Counted from the stretch's first letter, positions 23,794-32,705 are shown. The stretch: DNA of 40,741 nucleotides from CAVQBP01 sp964448105 (GCA_964448105.1 CAYUVK010000038.1:1-40741); one strand, 5' to 3'. A program made the numbers and translations. Notes: generated from the sequence alone by a model not told the origin.

Positions 23794-25011
23794 ATGCAGG
23801 TTAAAAATATTTTAAAGGTTGCAGTTAAGAGTATTCTAAAATCAAGAATGAGAAGTTTGTTAACTGCTCTGGGAATAATCATTGGTGTTGCTGCAGTGGT
23901 TGTCATGGTTGCAGTCGGAGATGGTGCACAAATGCAGGTTGAGCAGCAAATATCTGCCCTCGGTTCAAATATGTTGATTGTTTTTCCCGGTTCATCTTCT
24001 TCAGGGGGCATTAGAATGGGTGCGGGCAGTTTTAATAGATTTACAATGGATGATGTTAATAAAATTGCCGAGGAGGCTACTTTAATAAAAGCAGTTTCAC
24101 CTGTTGTAAGATCCGGGGGACAAATTATCGGTGGAACCGGTAATTGGAGTACACAAGTGCTTGGCGTTGCAACTAATTATTTAGAAATAAGAGATTGGCC
24201 TCTATCTTCCGGTGATTTTTTTACGGATAAAGATGTCACCTCAAGAGCAAAAGTTGCTGTTCTGGGGCAAACAGTTGTTAAACAATTATTTCCAAATGAA
24301 GATCCTATTGGACAATTAATTAGAATTAGAAATGTACCTTTTAGAGTTATTGGTGTGTTATCTTCAAAGGGACAGAGCGCCATGGGAACTGATAATGATG
24401 ATGTGATTTTGGCTCCTTCAACAACTGTCCTAGATCGTTTAGCAGGCGGCAGATATATTAATTATATACAGGCAAGTGCTGTTTCATTACAGCAGATTAA
24501 TCAAGCTCAAGATGAACTAACAAAGATAATGAGAGAAGCACATCACCTGCGTCCCGGAGAAGATGATGATTTTACAGTAAGAAATCAGGCTGATATTACC
24601 GAAGCAGCAACGGCAACTTCAAAAGTGTTAACTATTCTTTTAGCTTCAGTTGCCGGTGTTTCTCTAATTGTAGGAGGTATTGGTATAATGAACATAATGC
24701 TTGTTTCAGTTACCGAGAGGACTAGAGAAATCGGAATCAGGTTATCCGTTGGAGCTAGAACATCAGATGTCCTTATTCAGTTTTTAACTGAATCCATTGC
24801 GCTGAGTATTGCAGGTGGATTAATAGGTATATTATTGTCTTTCGGAATAGTTTACATCTTAAATAATTACACCGGTCAATTTGCATATATTAGGCCGGAA
24901 ATAGTCTTAATCGCTGTAAGCTTTGCGGCAATAATTGGAATTTTCTTTGGCTTTTATCCTGCACGTAAAGCTGCAAATTTAAACCCCATTGACGCTCTTA
25001 GATATGAATAA
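23794..25011 (+). CDS. MacB-like ABC transporter permease (FtsX domain)
   Basis: The 405-aa protein has an N-terminal membrane helix ('ALGIIIGVAAVVVMVAVGDG', about residues 24-43) and a large periplasmic domain. Three C-terminal helices follow, with the FtsX motif 'GGIGIMNIMLVSVTERTREI' and 'GIFFGFYPARKAANLNPIDA'. This is the mechanotransmission type of permease used for exporting antibiotics, peptides or lipoproteins from the periplasm. It pairs with the ATPase gene just upstream and the MacA-like adaptor. Confidence 0.94.
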   Translation: MQVKNILKVAVKSILKSRMRSLLTALGIIIGVAAVVVMVAVGDGAQMQVEQQISALGSNMLIVFPGSSSSGGIRMGAGSFNRFTMDDVNKIAEEATLIKAVSPVVRSGGQIIGGTGNWSTQVLGVATNYLEIRDWPLSSGDFFTDKDVTSRAKVAVLGQTVVKQLFPNEDPIGQLIRIRNVPFRVIGVLSSKGQSAMGTDNDDVILAPSTTVLDRLAGGRYINYIQASAVSLQQINQAQDELTKIMREAHHLRPGEDDDFTVRNQADITEAATATSKVLTILLASVAGVSLIVGGIGIMNIMLVSVTERTREIGIRLSVGARTSDVLIQFLTESIALSIAGGLIGILLSFGIVYILNNYTGQFAYIRPEIVLIAVSFAAIIGIFFGFYPARKAANLNPIDALRYE

Positions 25012-25122
25012 TCTACCTGGAATTATTTATTGTTTACGGGGAGTTATATGAATTAGATTACTCTACTTTTTATCTGAATATTTATAGTTAACAGAAAAAT
25101 TCACCTAAAAACGGAGTATGCT

Positions 25123-25569
25123 ATGATTAACAACGCAACGGACAAAAGCAATTATTTCAAAGGACTTTTAGTGCTTGTTGGAAAAGACAAAGATATAACA
25201 CAAAATGAAAGAGAGCTAATAAAAAAGATAGGAAATATATTAGGGTTTAATCATAATTTCGTTGATAAAGCAATTAATAATTTTTTAAAAAATAAATATA
25301 TCATTGAAGATCCACCTATATTTTCAAATTATGATTTAGCAGAAATATTTATTAAAGATGGGATAAGAGTAGCTTTAGTCGATAAAGTTTTAAATCTCGA
25401 TCAAATTACATGGTTATCTAACACAGCATTAAAAAATAATTTATCGAAACAATGGTTCTTTATTGAATTGGAAAACTTGCTTGAAAATTATAACTCCGGT
25501 TTTAATACTTATTTTGAAATACAAAAATATTTTAATCATTTATACGATGATACTTCATTTGTGTATTAA
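25123..25569 (+). CDS. Hypothetical protein, possibly TerB-like, inside the efflux cluster
   Basis: The 148-aa protein is soluble and mostly helical, with 'GLLVLVGKDKDITQNERELI' near the start. This resembles the TerB-like pattern in which acidic residues follow a hydrophobic helix ('D..IT..E...I'). A second helical half contains 'GIRVALVDKVLNLDQITWLS'. There is no signal peptide. An ACGGAGTATGCT ribosome site precedes the ATG. It sits between the permease and TolC genes on the same strand. TerB folds occur in metal and stress systems, but this call is weak and the function is unknown. Confidence 0.5.
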   Translation: MINNATDKSNYFKGLLVLVGKDKDITQNERELIKKIGNILGFNHNFVDKAINNFLKNKYIIEDPPIFSNYDLAEIFIKDGIRVALVDKVLNLDQITWLSNTALKNNLSKQWFFIELENLLENYNSGFNTYFEIQKYFNHLYDDTSFVY

Positions 25570-25571
25570 AC

Positions 25572-25604
25572 ATTAATTAATTTTAGGTTATATGTTTAAT
25601 TAAT
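25572..25604. terminator. AT-only inverted repeat before the TolC gene
   Basis: ATTAATTAA (25572-25580) is complementary to TTAATTAAT (25596-25604) with a 15-base loop. It lies directly after a stop codon and 19 bases before the next start. It is weak in energy; it may be an attenuator, an RNA-stability hairpin or chance in AT-rich DNA. Confidence 0.2.
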
Positions 25605-25622
25605 ATTTTAAAAGAGAAAAAA

Positions 25623-26957
25623 ATGATAAAACCTTATTTCTATTCATTCTTGTTCTTTATAGTAATTTTTTATTCAAATAATTATGCACAAAAAGAGCTT
25701 TCTTTAACTGATGCAATTACAATCGCTCTTCATCAAAATACCAGTTTGATAAAATCTCAAAATAATTTAGAGACAAATTCAAGCGCTATCAAAAGCGCTT
25801 ACGGTAATTTGCTTCCCAATTTAAGTTTAAATGGTTCGTGGAATTGGCAGCGAATCATCGATAAAGGTGGTGAAACACAGATAGATTATTTCGGCAGGGA
25901 AACTATCCTCCCTCCTTCTGAAACCGATGCAAGAAGTTATTCTTTATCTGCCGGAGGTAACGTTACGCTGTTTGATGGTTTATCAAACATTGCAAATATA
26001 AATCAAGCAAAAAATAATTTTGAATCCGCTAAACTGATTGTTGAAAAACAGAAACAGGATATAATCCTGCAGACAGCAAATTATTATTTTGCTATAATAA
26101 GTTATGACTCTTTATTAAAATATCAAGATGAAGACTTAAAATATAATCAGGAGCTATTAAAAGAGATCAAAGAGAAGCAGCAATTAAAGATGGTAACTCT
26201 TGCGGATGTTTACTCACAGGAAGCCCAAACCGCAAACTCGGAACTGGCATATTTGCAGGCTAAGAATAATTTTGAAAAAGCAAAAATTTCTCTCCTTGAT
26301 TATCTTTCACTTGATATAAATAAAGATTATTCTTTCAGCCTGCCGTCAAAAAGTGAATATAACACGAGTTTAACTAGTGAAAATTATGATGAATTGATGC
26401 AATTTGCTTTATCTCATCGCGAAGATTATTTAAGCCAAAAATATACAGTTGAAGGGAGCGAGAACCAGTTAACAATTGCCCGTTCCGGTTTCTACCCAAC
26501 TTTAAGCGGTACATACCGCATTTCATCGGGAGCTACAGATTTAAGTTCAATGTTTAACAGAAAAACATATACTCTCGGTTTGTCATTAAACATTCCTATC
26601 TTCTCCAATTGGAATACCGAATATTCTATTGAGGCAGCAGACGTATCACTGCAAAACAGTAATGAAGATTTAAAACAAATTGAACGTCAGGTCAAATCAG
26701 ACGTAAAAAATGCACTTCTTGATTTGCAAACTTCCAGGCTGCAGCAAGATGTATCAAAAAAAGCTTTAATTTCGGCTAAAGAAAGCTGGGACATTAAAAA
26801 AGAAAGCTATAATGTTGGTGCGGCAACTTATATAGATTTACAGCAAACTTATAATAATTATCTCCAGGCAATTAATAATAGTATTCAAGCGCAGTATAAC
26901 TATTTTACAAAACAATTTGCTTTACTTAATGCAATCGGGAATTTAGCATATAATTAA
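25623..26957 (+). CDS. TolC-family outer-membrane efflux protein
   Basis: The 444-aa protein has a signal peptide (about residues 1-22, 'FYSNNYAQ'), then the two-fold TolC repeat: 'LSLTDAITIALHQNTSLIKS' at the start, long helices, 'GNVTLFDGLSNIANINQAKN', and the second half 'LGLSLNIPIFSNWNTEYSIE', ending 'YNVGAATYIDLQQTYNNYLQ'. It forms the trimeric outer-membrane duct that joins the MacA-like adaptor. A GAGAAAAAA stretch precedes the ATG. It completes a tripartite efflux set encoded within 5.3 kb. Confidence 0.93.
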   Translation: MIKPYFYSFLFFIVIFYSNNYAQKELSLTDAITIALHQNTSLIKSQNNLETNSSAIKSAYGNLLPNLSLNGSWNWQRIIDKGGETQIDYFGRETILPPSETDARSYSLSAGGNVTLFDGLSNIANINQAKNNFESAKLIVEKQKQDIILQTANYYFAIISYDSLLKYQDEDLKYNQELLKEIKEKQQLKMVTLADVYSQEAQTANSELAYLQAKNNFEKAKISLLDYLSLDINKDYSFSLPSKSEYNTSLTSENYDELMQFALSHREDYLSQKYTVEGSENQLTIARSGFYPTLSGTYRISSGATDLSSMFNRKTYTLGLSLNIPIFSNWNTEYSIEAADVSLQNSNEDLKQIERQVKSDVKNALLDLQTSRLQQDVSKKALISAKESWDIKKESYNVGAATYIDLQQTYNNYLQAINNSIQAQYNYFTKQFALLNAIGNLAYN

Positions 26958-27020
26958 TTGGTGTTGTCTTGTAATAAAGAATTTTTCTTGATTCAGCGTA
27001 TAAATTAACTTAAAGAATTA

Positions 27021-27122
27021 TTATTTAACTATTCTTTTAAATAAATCTTCAGATAAATTTTCATTCGGGGAAAACCTGCCGGGTTTGATAAAATAGTATG
27101 GATATTTTACAGTCTCCTTCAT
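27021..27122 (-). CDS. Possible 33-aa small ORF
   Basis: This small frame has a plausible composition (Pro, Tyr and Phe rich start, charged end 'LSEDLFKRIVK'), but there is no ribosome site and no recognised homology. It lies in the 298-base space between the TolC and sthA genes, which otherwise shows nothing. It could equally be a remnant or chance. Confidence 0.2.
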   Translation of the reverse strand: MKETVKYPYYFIKPGRFSPNENLSEDLFKRIVK

Positions 27123-27255
27123 ACAAATCTGCACAAAGGGAAAATAAAAAACTATGAGTAGCAATTAATATGCAAAAATATTAAAAGCTGCATCTGTAAA
27201 ATTTTTACTTAAAATTTTCTTAATTTTGCATCATTAAAAACCAAAGGATACAATT

Positions 27256-28644
27256 TTGAAAAACCAATATAATGTTATTGTGATAGGCAGTGGGCCTGGC
27301 GGAGAAGGCGCCGCAATGAAATGCACAAAAGAAGGATTGCATGTTGCGATGTGCGATTACTTTTCAATGATAGGCGGAAGCTGTACTCACACTAATACAA
27401 TTCCAAGTAAAGCATTACGGCATGCAAGCCAAATTTTATATGAGACGAACAGCCTGGCCGAGGCGAATTTTCAAATATTGTTAAAAAAAGCTGAAATAGT
27501 AATTCAAGAACAATTTAATCTCAGAAAAAGTTTTTACGAGAGAAACCTGGTTGATATAATTGACGGAAGGGCAGCTTTTTTAGATGCACATACAATTGCA
27601 GTTAAAATGTCGAACGGTATTGAAAAAACTTATACTGCAGATTATTTTGTAATTGCCACAGGTTCACGCCCGTATCATCCTCCCGATGTCGATTTTAACC
27701 ATCCAAGAATTTTGGACAGTGATACAGTCTTGAATTTAAAAGATAATCCGCGCTCAATAACAATTTATGGTGCTGGTGTTATTGGATGCGAATATACATC
27801 AATATTCAGGGGCTTAAGGATAAAAGTTAACTTAATAAACACAAGGGATAAGCTTCTTGCTTTTCTGGATGATGAAATTATAGATGCATTAGGTTTCTTT
27901 CTAAGAGAAAACGGTGTTGTGCTAAGGCATAATGAAGAATATGAAAAAGTAGTACCGGATGATAAAGGCGTTACCGTTTATTTAAAATCAAATAAAGAAA
28001 TCCGCACCGATTACCTTTTATGGGCACAGGGAAGAACCGGTAATTCGGATAATATGGGATTGGAAAATCTTGGAATTAAAATAGATACAAAAGGTTCAAT
28101 TATTGTTAATGAAAACGACCAGACTCCTGTCCCTAATATTTATGCTGTAGGTGATATAATCGGATTTCCAAACCTCGCAAGCGCTTCTTATGATCAGGGA
28201 AGATTTGCCGCTACAAATATTGTATTCGGCAAGTGCGACCACCAGCTGGTTGAATTTATGCCAACCGGGATTTATACTATTCCGGAAATAAGTTCTGTGG
28301 GTTATACTGAAGAACAATTAACTAAAGAGAAAATTCCATATGAAGTGGGACATTCTTTTTTCAAGCATCTGGCGCGTGCCCAAATAACCGGCAGAACCAC
28401 AGGAATGTTAAAGATTCTTTTTCACAGGGAATCGCTGAAAATACTCGGTGTGCATTGTTTCGGGCATGGAGCAGCAGAAATTATTCATATCGGCCAGGCA
28501 ATCATGTCGCAAAAAGGTGAGGCAAATACACTAATGTTTTTTATCAACACAACATTTAATTATCCAACCATGGCGGAGGCATACCGCGTTGCTGCACTGA
28601 ACGGGATAAATAGAGTGAATCAATTAAAAAAGAAAACTGATTAG
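27256..28644 (+). CDS. sthA: Soluble NAD(P)+ transhydrogenase (Si-specific)
   Basis: This 462-aa flavoprotein starts at TTG 27256. It has the FAD dinucleotide motif 'GSGPGGEG' (about residues 11-18), a second nucleotide motif 'YGAGVIGCEYTSIF', and the 'VPNIYAVGDIIGFPNLASAS' segment. The C-terminal interface domain reads 'GVHCFGHGAAEIIHIGQAI'. The redox site reads 'GGSCTHTNTIPSKALRH': one Cys (residue 43), with Thr where dihydrolipoamide dehydrogenases have the second Cys. This is the SthA pattern. It equilibrates NADPH and NADH in the cytoplasm. The spacing to neighbours suggests a single-gene unit. Confidence 0.93.
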   Translation: MKNQYNVIVIGSGPGGEGAAMKCTKEGLHVAMCDYFSMIGGSCTHTNTIPSKALRHASQILYETNSLAEANFQILLKKAEIVIQEQFNLRKSFYERNLVDIIDGRAAFLDAHTIAVKMSNGIEKTYTADYFVIATGSRPYHPPDVDFNHPRILDSDTVLNLKDNPRSITIYGAGVIGCEYTSIFRGLRIKVNLINTRDKLLAFLDDEIIDALGFFLRENGVVLRHNEEYEKVVPDDKGVTVYLKSNKEIRTDYLLWAQGRTGNSDNMGLENLGIKIDTKGSIIVNENDQTPVPNIYAVGDIIGFPNLASASYDQGRFAATNIVFGKCDHQLVEFMPTGIYTIPEISSVGYTEEQLTKEKIPYEVGHSFFKHLARAQITGRTTGMLKILFHRESLKILGVHCFGHGAAEIIHIGQAIMSQKGEANTLMFFINTTFNYPTMAEAYRVAALNGINRVNQLKKKTD

Positions 28645-28655
28645 AAGATGATTAT

Positions 28656-28808
28656 TTAAATTACTTCTTCATTTAAGATGCCATTAGGATTATCCAACGA
28701 GGTTGCGATTCTTAATATTATTTGATGAGATTTTTTCGAATCCTTATTTTTGGGAATGATTTTTTCCCAGCCCTCTCGAATTAGTAAAACTGAATATATC
28801 AAATACAT
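28656..28808 (-). CDS. Small ORF (50 aa) with a strong ribosome site
   Basis: AAAAGGAGGGAA precedes the ATG, with only three bases between AGGAGG and ATG. A TTG two codons later would give better spacing. The 50-aa product is basic and soluble ('REGWEKIIPKNKDSKKSH', 'RIATSLDNPNGILNEEVI'). It lies 57 bases downstream of the MscS gene on the same strand, so it may share its transcript. I do not recognise it. It is too short for many gene callers. Confidence 0.45.
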   Translation of the reverse strand: MYLIYSVLLIREGWEKIIPKNKDSKKSHQIILRIATSLDNPNGILNEEVI

Positions 28809-28865
28809 TTCCCTCCTTTTAAGTATCCATAGCAATGTATTTCTCTTATTAAAATTAAAAAAGAA

Positions 28866-29735
28866 TCACATTTGTTGTATTGGAAATGTAACTCCAGAAC
28901 GGAGATGCAAATCCCTCTGCGGGAAAGGAATTTCAATTTTATAATCTCTAAATTTTTGAACAATAGCACAATTTAATTCTGATTTCACATAGTAAAACCT
29001 TTGAGGGTTTTCAATCCAAACTCTCAACTGCATATTCCAGGAAGATTCACCGAACTCTTTAAAAAGTACTTCTGGTTCAGGGGTCGGCAAGACATTACTA
29101 TTTTCATTAGCTGCCTCGCGCAGCGCTTTAAGCACTAAATCCAGTTCTGAATTGTAAGATACGCCTACATCAAGATCAATACGAATTCTTTTATCACCAT
29201 GTGACCAATTTATAACAGTGGAAGAAATAAACTCCGAGTTAGGTACTATATATGAAATATTATTTAGTGAACGAATTGTTGTAGATCTAATATTAATATT
29301 TCGAACATCCCCTTCAGTGTTTCCAACAGTAACTCTGTCGCCTATACTTATGGGTCGCTCAAATAATAAGATAATACCGGCTATAAAATTTGACGTTATA
29401 TTTTGAAGACCGAACCCGATTCCCACAGAAAGGAATCCAAGTACTACGGTTAGGCCCGTTAAATCAATACCAATAAATTGAAAAGCAATTATAATTCCGA
29501 CGAAGACAATAAGATATTGAACTAATTTAGAAAGCATAAATTGAATGTCTTCCTGAATTTTAAATTTAGTAAGGATTTTAGGTAAAATTTTGTTCCTTAA
29601 AATCCTTGATAAAAAAAGAAAGACAACCACTATCAATAAAAATAAAATTATTGATATAATAGTTATATCTGTGCCATTTAGTGTAAAAATTTTATAATTA
29701 AAAATTTCTTCTATCTTTTCAATAATATTTTTCAT
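28866..29735 (-). CDS. MscS-family mechanosensitive channel
   Basis: The 289-aa protein has three membrane helices: about residues 23-43, 62-84 and 90-118. The third carries the pore pattern 'GFLSVGIGFGLQNITSNFIA'. The MscS middle beta domain follows ('ERPISIGDRVTVGNTEGDVR', 'IVPNSEFISSTVINWS') and then a mixed C-terminal domain. It opens under membrane tension to release solutes after osmotic downshock. It is the first of two MscS-type proteins in the window. A GGAAAG ribosome site lies about ten bases before the ATG. Confidence 0.93.
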   Translation of the reverse strand: MKNIIEKIEEIFNYKIFTLNGTDITIISIILFLLIVVVFLFLSRILRNKILPKILTKFKIQEDIQFMLSKLVQYLIVFVGIIIAFQFIGIDLTGLTVVLGFLSVGIGFGLQNITSNFIAGIILLFERPISIGDRVTVGNTEGDVRNINIRSTTIRSLNNISYIVPNSEFISSTVINWSHGDKRIRIDLDVGVSYNSELDLVLKALREAANENSNVLPTPEPEVLFKEFGESSWNMQLRVWIENPQRFYYVKSELNCAIVQKFRDYKIEIPFPQRDLHLRSGVTFPIQQM

Positions 29736-29868
29736 AACTGAAATCTTTCCAATTAATAATTACTTCTTTTTGTTATACAGAAAGTCCGTTCTTCGGAACT
29801 TTCCAGATTCTTACGGTTATTGTTTCTTCCTCAGATGAATTTATAGATTGGCTCATAAATTTTTCTGG

Positions 29869-30117
29869 TCATGTGGCAACATGAAAACAAGAGTGAATCA
29901 ACTGTTTTGATTGCTTAATTATTGCTTCAACCACTTGTGCAGGACACTGTCCTGTATTTAGAACTCCTATTCCTCCGGCAAAATCAATCAGTTCCTTTCC
30001 TTCTGCATCTTTGATCATTGAGCCTTCTGCTGATACCGTAACAGCATTATTAAAAATACCAATACAATTAGGAACAATATTTTTACGTCTTTCAAATAAA
30101 TTTTCTTTAATTTTCAT
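29869..30117 (-). pseudogene. gabT: Truncated 4-aminobutyrate aminotransferase (N-terminal 82 aa)
   Basis: The 82 readable residues follow the start of GabT-type class III aminotransferases: 'LFERRKNIVPNCIGIF', 'KDAEGKELIDFAGGIGVLNT', then 'LIHSCFHVAT' and a TGA stop. Family members run to about 420-450 residues, and the PLP-binding lysine would lie far downstream. No continuation is recognisable in any frame over the next 130 bases, so the rest is deleted rather than merely frameshifted. It diverges from the SSADH-like start fragment. The fragment is convincing; the GABA substrate is inferred from similarity. Confidence 0.75.
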
Positions 30118-30345
30118 TGTGCCTTTAAGATTAGTTTATTGAATAATGTAACAAAATAACTTAACTAAGCAAAAAATAATCCTAATAAATAATATTAGAA
30201 TTATCTTCCATATAAAAAGTATTACAAATCATATTTGATTCAATTTCACAATAAAATATTTTTAAAATAAAAACAAAAATTCAGTTTTTCAGGTTTAAAA
30301 TATTATATTCATTAATAAGACAATTAAATAACAAAGGAATTAATA

Positions 30346-30414
30346 ATGGCAAAATCAATTAATCCAACTACCGGAAAAGAAATTAAAAAGTATGAAGACA
30401 GGATAATGACTTAA
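30346..30414 (+). pseudogene. Truncated start of a succinate-semialdehyde-dehydrogenase-like gene (22 aa)
   Basis: A good ribosome site (AAAGGA, seven-base spacing) precedes ATG 30346. The first 15 residues, 'MAKSINPTTGKEIKK', look like the N-terminus of NAD(P)-dependent succinate-semialdehyde/aldehyde dehydrogenases ('INPATGK' type). The frame then reads YEDRIMT and stops at 30412. Families are about 455-480 residues long. Beside a truncated gabT and a broken permease, it reads as the surviving head of gabD. The similarity is short, so confidence is moderate. Confidence 0.5.
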
Positions 30415-30486
30415 ACGCAAACTATTTCAAATTTTATCCTAATAACCTAGCACTATCACCGTATTCAAACAAACAAAATTATGATT

Positions 30487-30660
30487 TTAGTGATTTAATC
30501 TAGCAGATTCATAACCTGTAAGTTTGAAAACCTTTATTCTTTTATGAGCGTGAAAATATTTTAGTATAAAGCTAAAATTCTCACCTTTTCTTGCATAGTT
30601 TTTTCGAACAGCATATATGAAACCAATTTTATTTAATATATTTTTAAAATCATTTTTCAT
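30487..30660 (-). CDS. Possible small basic ORF (57 aa)
   Basis: The product is basic and aromatic ('NKIGFIYAVRKNYARKG', 'YFHAHKRIKVFKLTGYE'). No ribosome site is seen before the ATG, and I do not recognise the protein. It lies in the decayed stretch between the dehydrogenase head and the permease pseudogene, so it may be a relic of an inserted or deleted gene. Confidence 0.25.
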   Translation of the reverse strand: MKNDFKNILNKIGFIYAVRKNYARKGENFSFILKYFHAHKRIKVFKLTGYESARLNH

Positions 30661-30708
30661 TGTACTTTTTTAGTATTAATTGAAAATTCCTTCGCATAAA
30701 GGTGAGCT

Positions 30709-32456
30709 TTGAATAAAATAATCATTAAAACTAAATTAGCGGAACTGCCGGCAACTGCAATTTGTGGTAATGATATAACTTCTTCATGTTTATATGTATC
30801 TGCGCTTTCAATCATTTACGCAGGTCAGTACGCATGGGTCGCATTATTAATTGTTGCTTTTGTTCTATTCCTTTATAGAAAAATTTATGGTGAAGTTGTC
30901 GGTGCACTTCCGCTTAACGGTGGAGCTTATAATGCATTACTGAATACTACCAGCAAGTCAATCGCTTCTTTAGCCGCGTCTTTAACTCTTTTATCTTACA
31001 TGGCAACTGCGGTTTTTTCGCGTCCGAGGCTATTCATTATGCCCATCATCTGTTAAATGGAATCCCGATAATATTCACAACCGTAATTTTATTAGCCGTA
31101 TTTATGTTTCTCACTATAATAGGTATAGGAGAATCTTCAAAAGTTGCAGTTGGTATTTTTATATTTCATATAAGCACCCTTGTTATACTTGTAGTGCTCA
31201 GCACTTGGTACCTTGTTAATTTTGGATTCAGCGTATTTACATTAAATCAAAACTTTCCCTTAAGACAGGGGAGTCTATTAATGGCGCTGTTTTTCGGATT
31301 TTCGGCAGCTATGCTTGGGATATCAGGATTTGAAAGCTCGGCAAATTTTGTCGAAGAACAGGATAAAGGTGTTTTCCCGAAAACTCTAAGAAATATGTGG
31401 CTCGCTGTCAGTGTGTTCAACCCGGCAATTGCATTTCTGGCGTTGGCAATAATTCCAATTCCGGAAGTAGCTAATAACCAGGAAGCCTTGTTAGCTCTTT
31501 TGGGTGGAAAAGCCGGCGGGAATTGGTTAGCGTGGGTGATTTCTGTTGACGCTACACTTGTTTTAAGTGGTGCGGTTTTAACTTCATTTGTAGGTGTAAC
31601 CGGCTTAGTTACCCGGATGACCCTAGATAGATGCCTGCCGCAATTTCTTCTGAAAACCGGAAAGAGAGGAACCACACATAGAATCATTATCGGGTTTTTC
31701 CTTTTAAGTGTGTCTGTCCTGTTTATAACCCGGGGTGATTTAGGTGCATTAGCGGGTGTTTATACAATTTCTTTCTTAGCGGTAATGATTCTTTTCGGAT
31801 TCGGAAATGTTCTTCTTAAAATAAAACGAAATAAATTACCAAGACCGGAACGCGCTTCAATTCCTGCATTAATTATAGCTATTCCAGCTGTGGTTGCCGG
31901 ACTAATAGGTAATGCTATATTGAATCCCCCATATCTTCTCGTGTTTCTAGAATATTTTATTCCAAGCATGGTTTTAATAGGAATAATGCTATACAGAATA
32001 CCTTTGTTAAAAGCCATTCTTTTTGTGATTAGATCAATTAACGAAGCTATTCAACGAACCGCGACAAGAATTTCGGCTTTGATCAGAGGAAAAATTAATA
32101 AAATAAATTCTCAGCAATTTGTGTTTTTTACTAAGGGAGATAATATAGCAGCTTTAAACCAAGTTATGCTGTATGTTAGGAAAAATGAGAATACAAGAAG
32201 AATAAAAATTGTAACTATAATTAATGATAATGTAGCTGTAGCCTAAAATCTGAGAAATGAAATAGATGTACTCGACCGCGCTTACCCGGAGATAGATATT
32301 GAATTTATTGAGTTATCAGGAATTTTTTCTCCGGAACTAATCAAAGAGCTTTCCAATAAGTGGAATATCCCTACAAATTTTATGTTTGTCGGGCAGCCAG
32401 GGAAAACTTTCCCTTATAGGTTGGAAGATCTTGGCGGCGTACGTTTGATTATCTAA
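30709..32456 (+). pseudogene. APC-family amino acid permease, broken by a frameshift and a stop codon
   Basis: From TTG 30709 (ribosome site AAAGGTGAG) the frame reads a typical APC permease start ('AELPATAICGNDITSSCLYV', 'VGALPLNGGAYNALLNTTSK'). At a run of six T (31013-31018) the frame is lost. The expected 'ASEAIHYAHHLLNGIPIIF' continues one frame over and runs through helices to 32243. A TAA at 32244-32246 then interrupts the cytoplasmic tail, which resumes in the same frame ('NLRNEIDVLDRAYPEIDIEF') to 32456 ('GGVRLII'). Repaired, the protein would be about 580 aa, near full length. Position next to gabT and gabD relics suggests a GABA or related amino acid importer. Two lesions argue for a real pseudogene, though the T-run could be a sequencing error. 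Confidence 0.8.
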
Positions 32457-32462
32457 AGTTTG

Positions 32463-32705
32463 ATGTATAAAATTGTAAGATTGTTTACAACAACTAACTT
32501 AATAGAAAATTTAAACTCACAGCTAATGAAATGTCTGAGTAGAATAATACGATGGACAACTACAGAAATGAAATCAAGATAGATTGCAGGGGCTTTGGTG
32601 GAAATTGAAAGGAAAATGAGAAGAGTAAATAATTATGAGAAATTACATATATTAAGATCGGCCATAAAGTCTGAGTTTAAAATTAAACAACAAAAGACAG
32701 CTTAA
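32463..32705 (+). mobile_element. Transposase relic (C-terminal fragment)
   Basis: About 80 codons, interrupted by TAG at 32580-32582, read 'LFTTTNLIENLNSQLMK', 'RWTTTEMKSR', stop, 'IAGALVEIERKMRRVNNYEK' and 'LHILRSAIKSEF'. The 'TTTN-IE-LNSQL' and 'RRVNNY.KLH.LR' pattern fits the C-terminus of mutator-type (IS256-like) transposases. No terminal inverted repeats were found. It starts just after the permease stop, so an old insertion may have contributed to decay of the locus. Confidence 0.65.

Larger units (their letters stand above)
30118..30708. other. Decayed spacer between relic genes
   Basis: Apart from the 22-codon dehydrogenase head (30346-30414) and a weak 57-aa frame on the minus strand (30487-30660), this 591-base AT-rich stretch shows no gene, hairpin or repeat that I can support. 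The 5' part probably held the divergent promoters of the gabT-like and gabD-like genes. Confidence 0.5.

Noticed and set aside
27256..28644. Dihydrolipoamide dehydrogenase
   Set aside because: The second redox Cys is replaced by Thr (CTHTNT), which matches soluble transhydrogenase; no 2-oxoacid dehydrogenase genes are nearby.
29773..29856. 27-codon frame (MSQSINSSEEETITVRIWK start) after the gabT fragment
   Set aside because: It faintly recalls the start of an iron-sulfur dehydrogenase subunit but lacks a ribosome site and is too short to support.
31247..31687. 146-codon minus-strand frame opposite the permease
   Set aside because: It is antisense to a clear permease reading with membrane helices; its Pro/Thr/Ser-rich composition is typical of a shadow frame.
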